DNA of 64,000 bases from Frigidibacter mobilis (GTDB lineage Bacteria; Pseudomonadota; Alphaproteobacteria; Rhodobacterales; Rhodobacteraceae). The translations under genes were made by a program, and so were the position numbers. Numbering within the stretch: the stretch's first letter is position 1; the number at the start of each line of letters is the position of its first letter. Shown here piece after piece: positions 63,176-64,000 of the stretch. The stretch spans positions 1,178,001 to 1,242,000 of the forward strand of contig NZ_CP012661.1 in the NCBI RefSeq assembly GCF_001620265.1. The letters run 5' to 3'. The notes beneath the pieces were generated by a model, which saw only the letters and a list, made by a program, of their open reading frames with translations, was not told the origin of the DNA and ran no database searches.

Positions 63176-64000
63176 ATGATCGACCTGCGCCCCCGCCGCC
63201 CGTGGGAAAGTGACGAGGCCGCCCAGTTCCGCGACATGGTCCGCCGCTTCTTGCTGGCCGAGGCAGTGCCGCGCGATGCCGCCTGGCGCGCGCAGAAATT
63301 CGTGGACCGGAATTTCTGGCTGCAGGCTGGGGCCCTTGGCCTGCTGTGCCCCGGCATCCCCGACGCGTTCGGCGGTGGCGGCGGTGATTTCGCGCTCGAT
63401 GCCATCGTCAGCGAAGAGCTGTCCTATGCCGGGATCACCAGCTTTCAGCAACTGATCCACGGCGGTATCGTCGCGCCCTACATCCTGCATTATGGCACCG
63501 AGGATCAGCGGCAACGCTGGCTGCCGAAGATGGCCAGCGGCGAGATGATCGGTGCCATCGCCATGACCGAACCCGGTGGTGGGTCAGACCTGCAGGCGGT
63601 GCGCACCTCTGCGCGGCGGGAGGGGGAAAGCTATGTCCTGAACGGCGCCAAGACCTTCATCACCAACGGCATTGTCGCTGATCTGGTGATCGTCGCCGCC
63701 CGCACCGGGCCGGAACCCGGCGCTCGCGGGCTGTCGCTGATCGTGGTGGAAACGGCGGGGCTGGCCGGCTTTCGCCGTGGGCGCAACCTGAACAAGATCG
63801 GGATGCACGGCAGCGACACGGCCGAGCTGTTCTTCGACGAGGTCCGCGTGCCCGCCGAAAACCGGCTGGGCGCGGCGGACGGGCAGGGCTTCGTGCAGAT
63901 GATGCAGCAGCTGCCGCAAGAGCGCCTTGGCGTCGCGGTTGGTGCGCAGGCGATGATGGAGCGCGCCATCGAGATCACGGTCGATCATGCCCGCACCCGC
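63176..64000 (+). CDS. Acyl-CoA dehydrogenase, cut by the window end
   Basis: The open frame from ATG 63176 (AGGAG 7 bases upstream) runs to the right edge, giving 275 residues. It begins MIDLRPRRPWESDEAAQFRD and has the FAD and substrate motifs IGAIAMTEPGGGSDLQAVRT, YVLNGAKTFITNG, and LNKIGMHGSDTAELFFDEVR, typical of acyl-CoA dehydrogenases. It probably oxidises the CoA ester made by the ligase 17 bases upstream. The C-terminal helical domain, with the catalytic Glu, is missing. Confidence 0.92.
   Translation, partial: MIDLRPRRPWESDEAAQFRDMVRRFLLAEAVPRDAAWRAQKFVDRNFWLQAGALGLLCPGIPDAFGGGGGDFALDAIVSEELSYAGITSFQQLIHGGIVAPYILHYGTEDQRQRWLPKMASGEMIGAIAMTEPGGGSDLQAVRTSARREGESYVLNGAKTFITNGIVADLVIVAARTGPEPGARGLSLIVVETAGLAGFRRGRNLNKIGMHGSDTAELFFDEVRVPAENRLGAADGQGFVQMMQQLPQERLGVAVGAQAMMERAIEITVDHARTR

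Overview
This window is chromosomal DNA of an alphaproteobacterium of the order Rhodobacterales (a Paracoccus/Rhodobacter/Gemmobacter-like member of the Rhodobacteraceae). The base composition is very high in G+C. It starts in the division and cell-wall cluster in the order murB-ddlB-ftsQ-ftsA-ftsZ-lpxC-bamD-recN. It also carries the linked set BolA, J-domain protein, cobS and cobT (aerobic cobaltochelatase), a LuxR solo of a type common in this order, and FnrL-like sites (TTGAT-N4-RTCAA). The identification rests on gene content and order only. I saw no rRNA, tRNA or CRISPR array.

Layout. 1-9159: envelope and division operons, ending in recN. 9160-13351: minus-strand metabolic genes (NTF2-like protein, FAD-linked oxidase, DUF427, Xaa-Pro aminopeptidase). 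13488-14228: an orphan membrane-protein gene. 14250-18398: cobT, cobS, J-protein and bolA. 18395-22083: an accessory-flavoured stretch with a DUF4177 protein, a flavodoxin-fold oxidoreductase, an unrelated secreted-protein gene sitting between the two ends of a destroyed DNA methyltransferase gene, and a Hint-domain protein. 22084-26354: gatB, a methyltransferase, polyphosphate kinase 2 and a glutathione transferase. 26815-29458: parE, followed by a small membrane-protein cassette flanked by a duplicated parE 3' end. 29546-36618: ChaC, LolD and LolC/E, PepN, an acyltransferase. 36810-42964: lytic transglycosylase, DUF1007 plus NicO metal transport, an orphan gene, a MATE pump and small conserved genes. 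42977-46566: aspartate aminotransferase, an HTH protein, sdhE, a complete IS481-family element, and an LdtR-like regulator. 46787-55989: gloA, thyX, a LuxR solo, a FAD oxidoreductase with a kinase-like partner, a di-haem peroxidase, a nucleotide-sugar epimerase and a tyrosine autokinase for exopolysaccharide. 56546-64000: a liv-type ABC importer operon (livG-H-M-binding protein-livF) coupled to an acyl-CoA synthetase and an acyl-CoA dehydrogenase cut by the window end.

How the genes work together. The first 9 kb is one envelope-growth unit (peptidoglycan precursors, divisome, lipid A, outer-membrane protein assembly). The last 7.5 kb reads as one uptake-and-activation pathway: import of a carboxylic acid, CoA ligation, then oxidation. 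The epimerase and the Wzc-like kinase suggest the edge of a polysaccharide locus.

Main points of interest. (1) Four genes (ftsZ, recN, the DUF4177 gene, lolC/E) each lack exactly one base in a G or C run; this looks like a sequence-quality pattern rather than biology. (2) A cassette was inserted at the 3' end of parE together with a duplicate of that end. (3) A DNA methyltransferase gene was replaced internally, leaving both ends. (4) An IS481-family element inserted into the CTAG of the sdhE stop codon, and its transposase borrows its own stop codon from the target. (5) A dispersed intergenic palindrome is present in three copies. I found no convincing complete new defence or biosynthetic system; the best candidates for something undescribed are the orphan genes at 13488, 19814, 28777/28999 and 39803.
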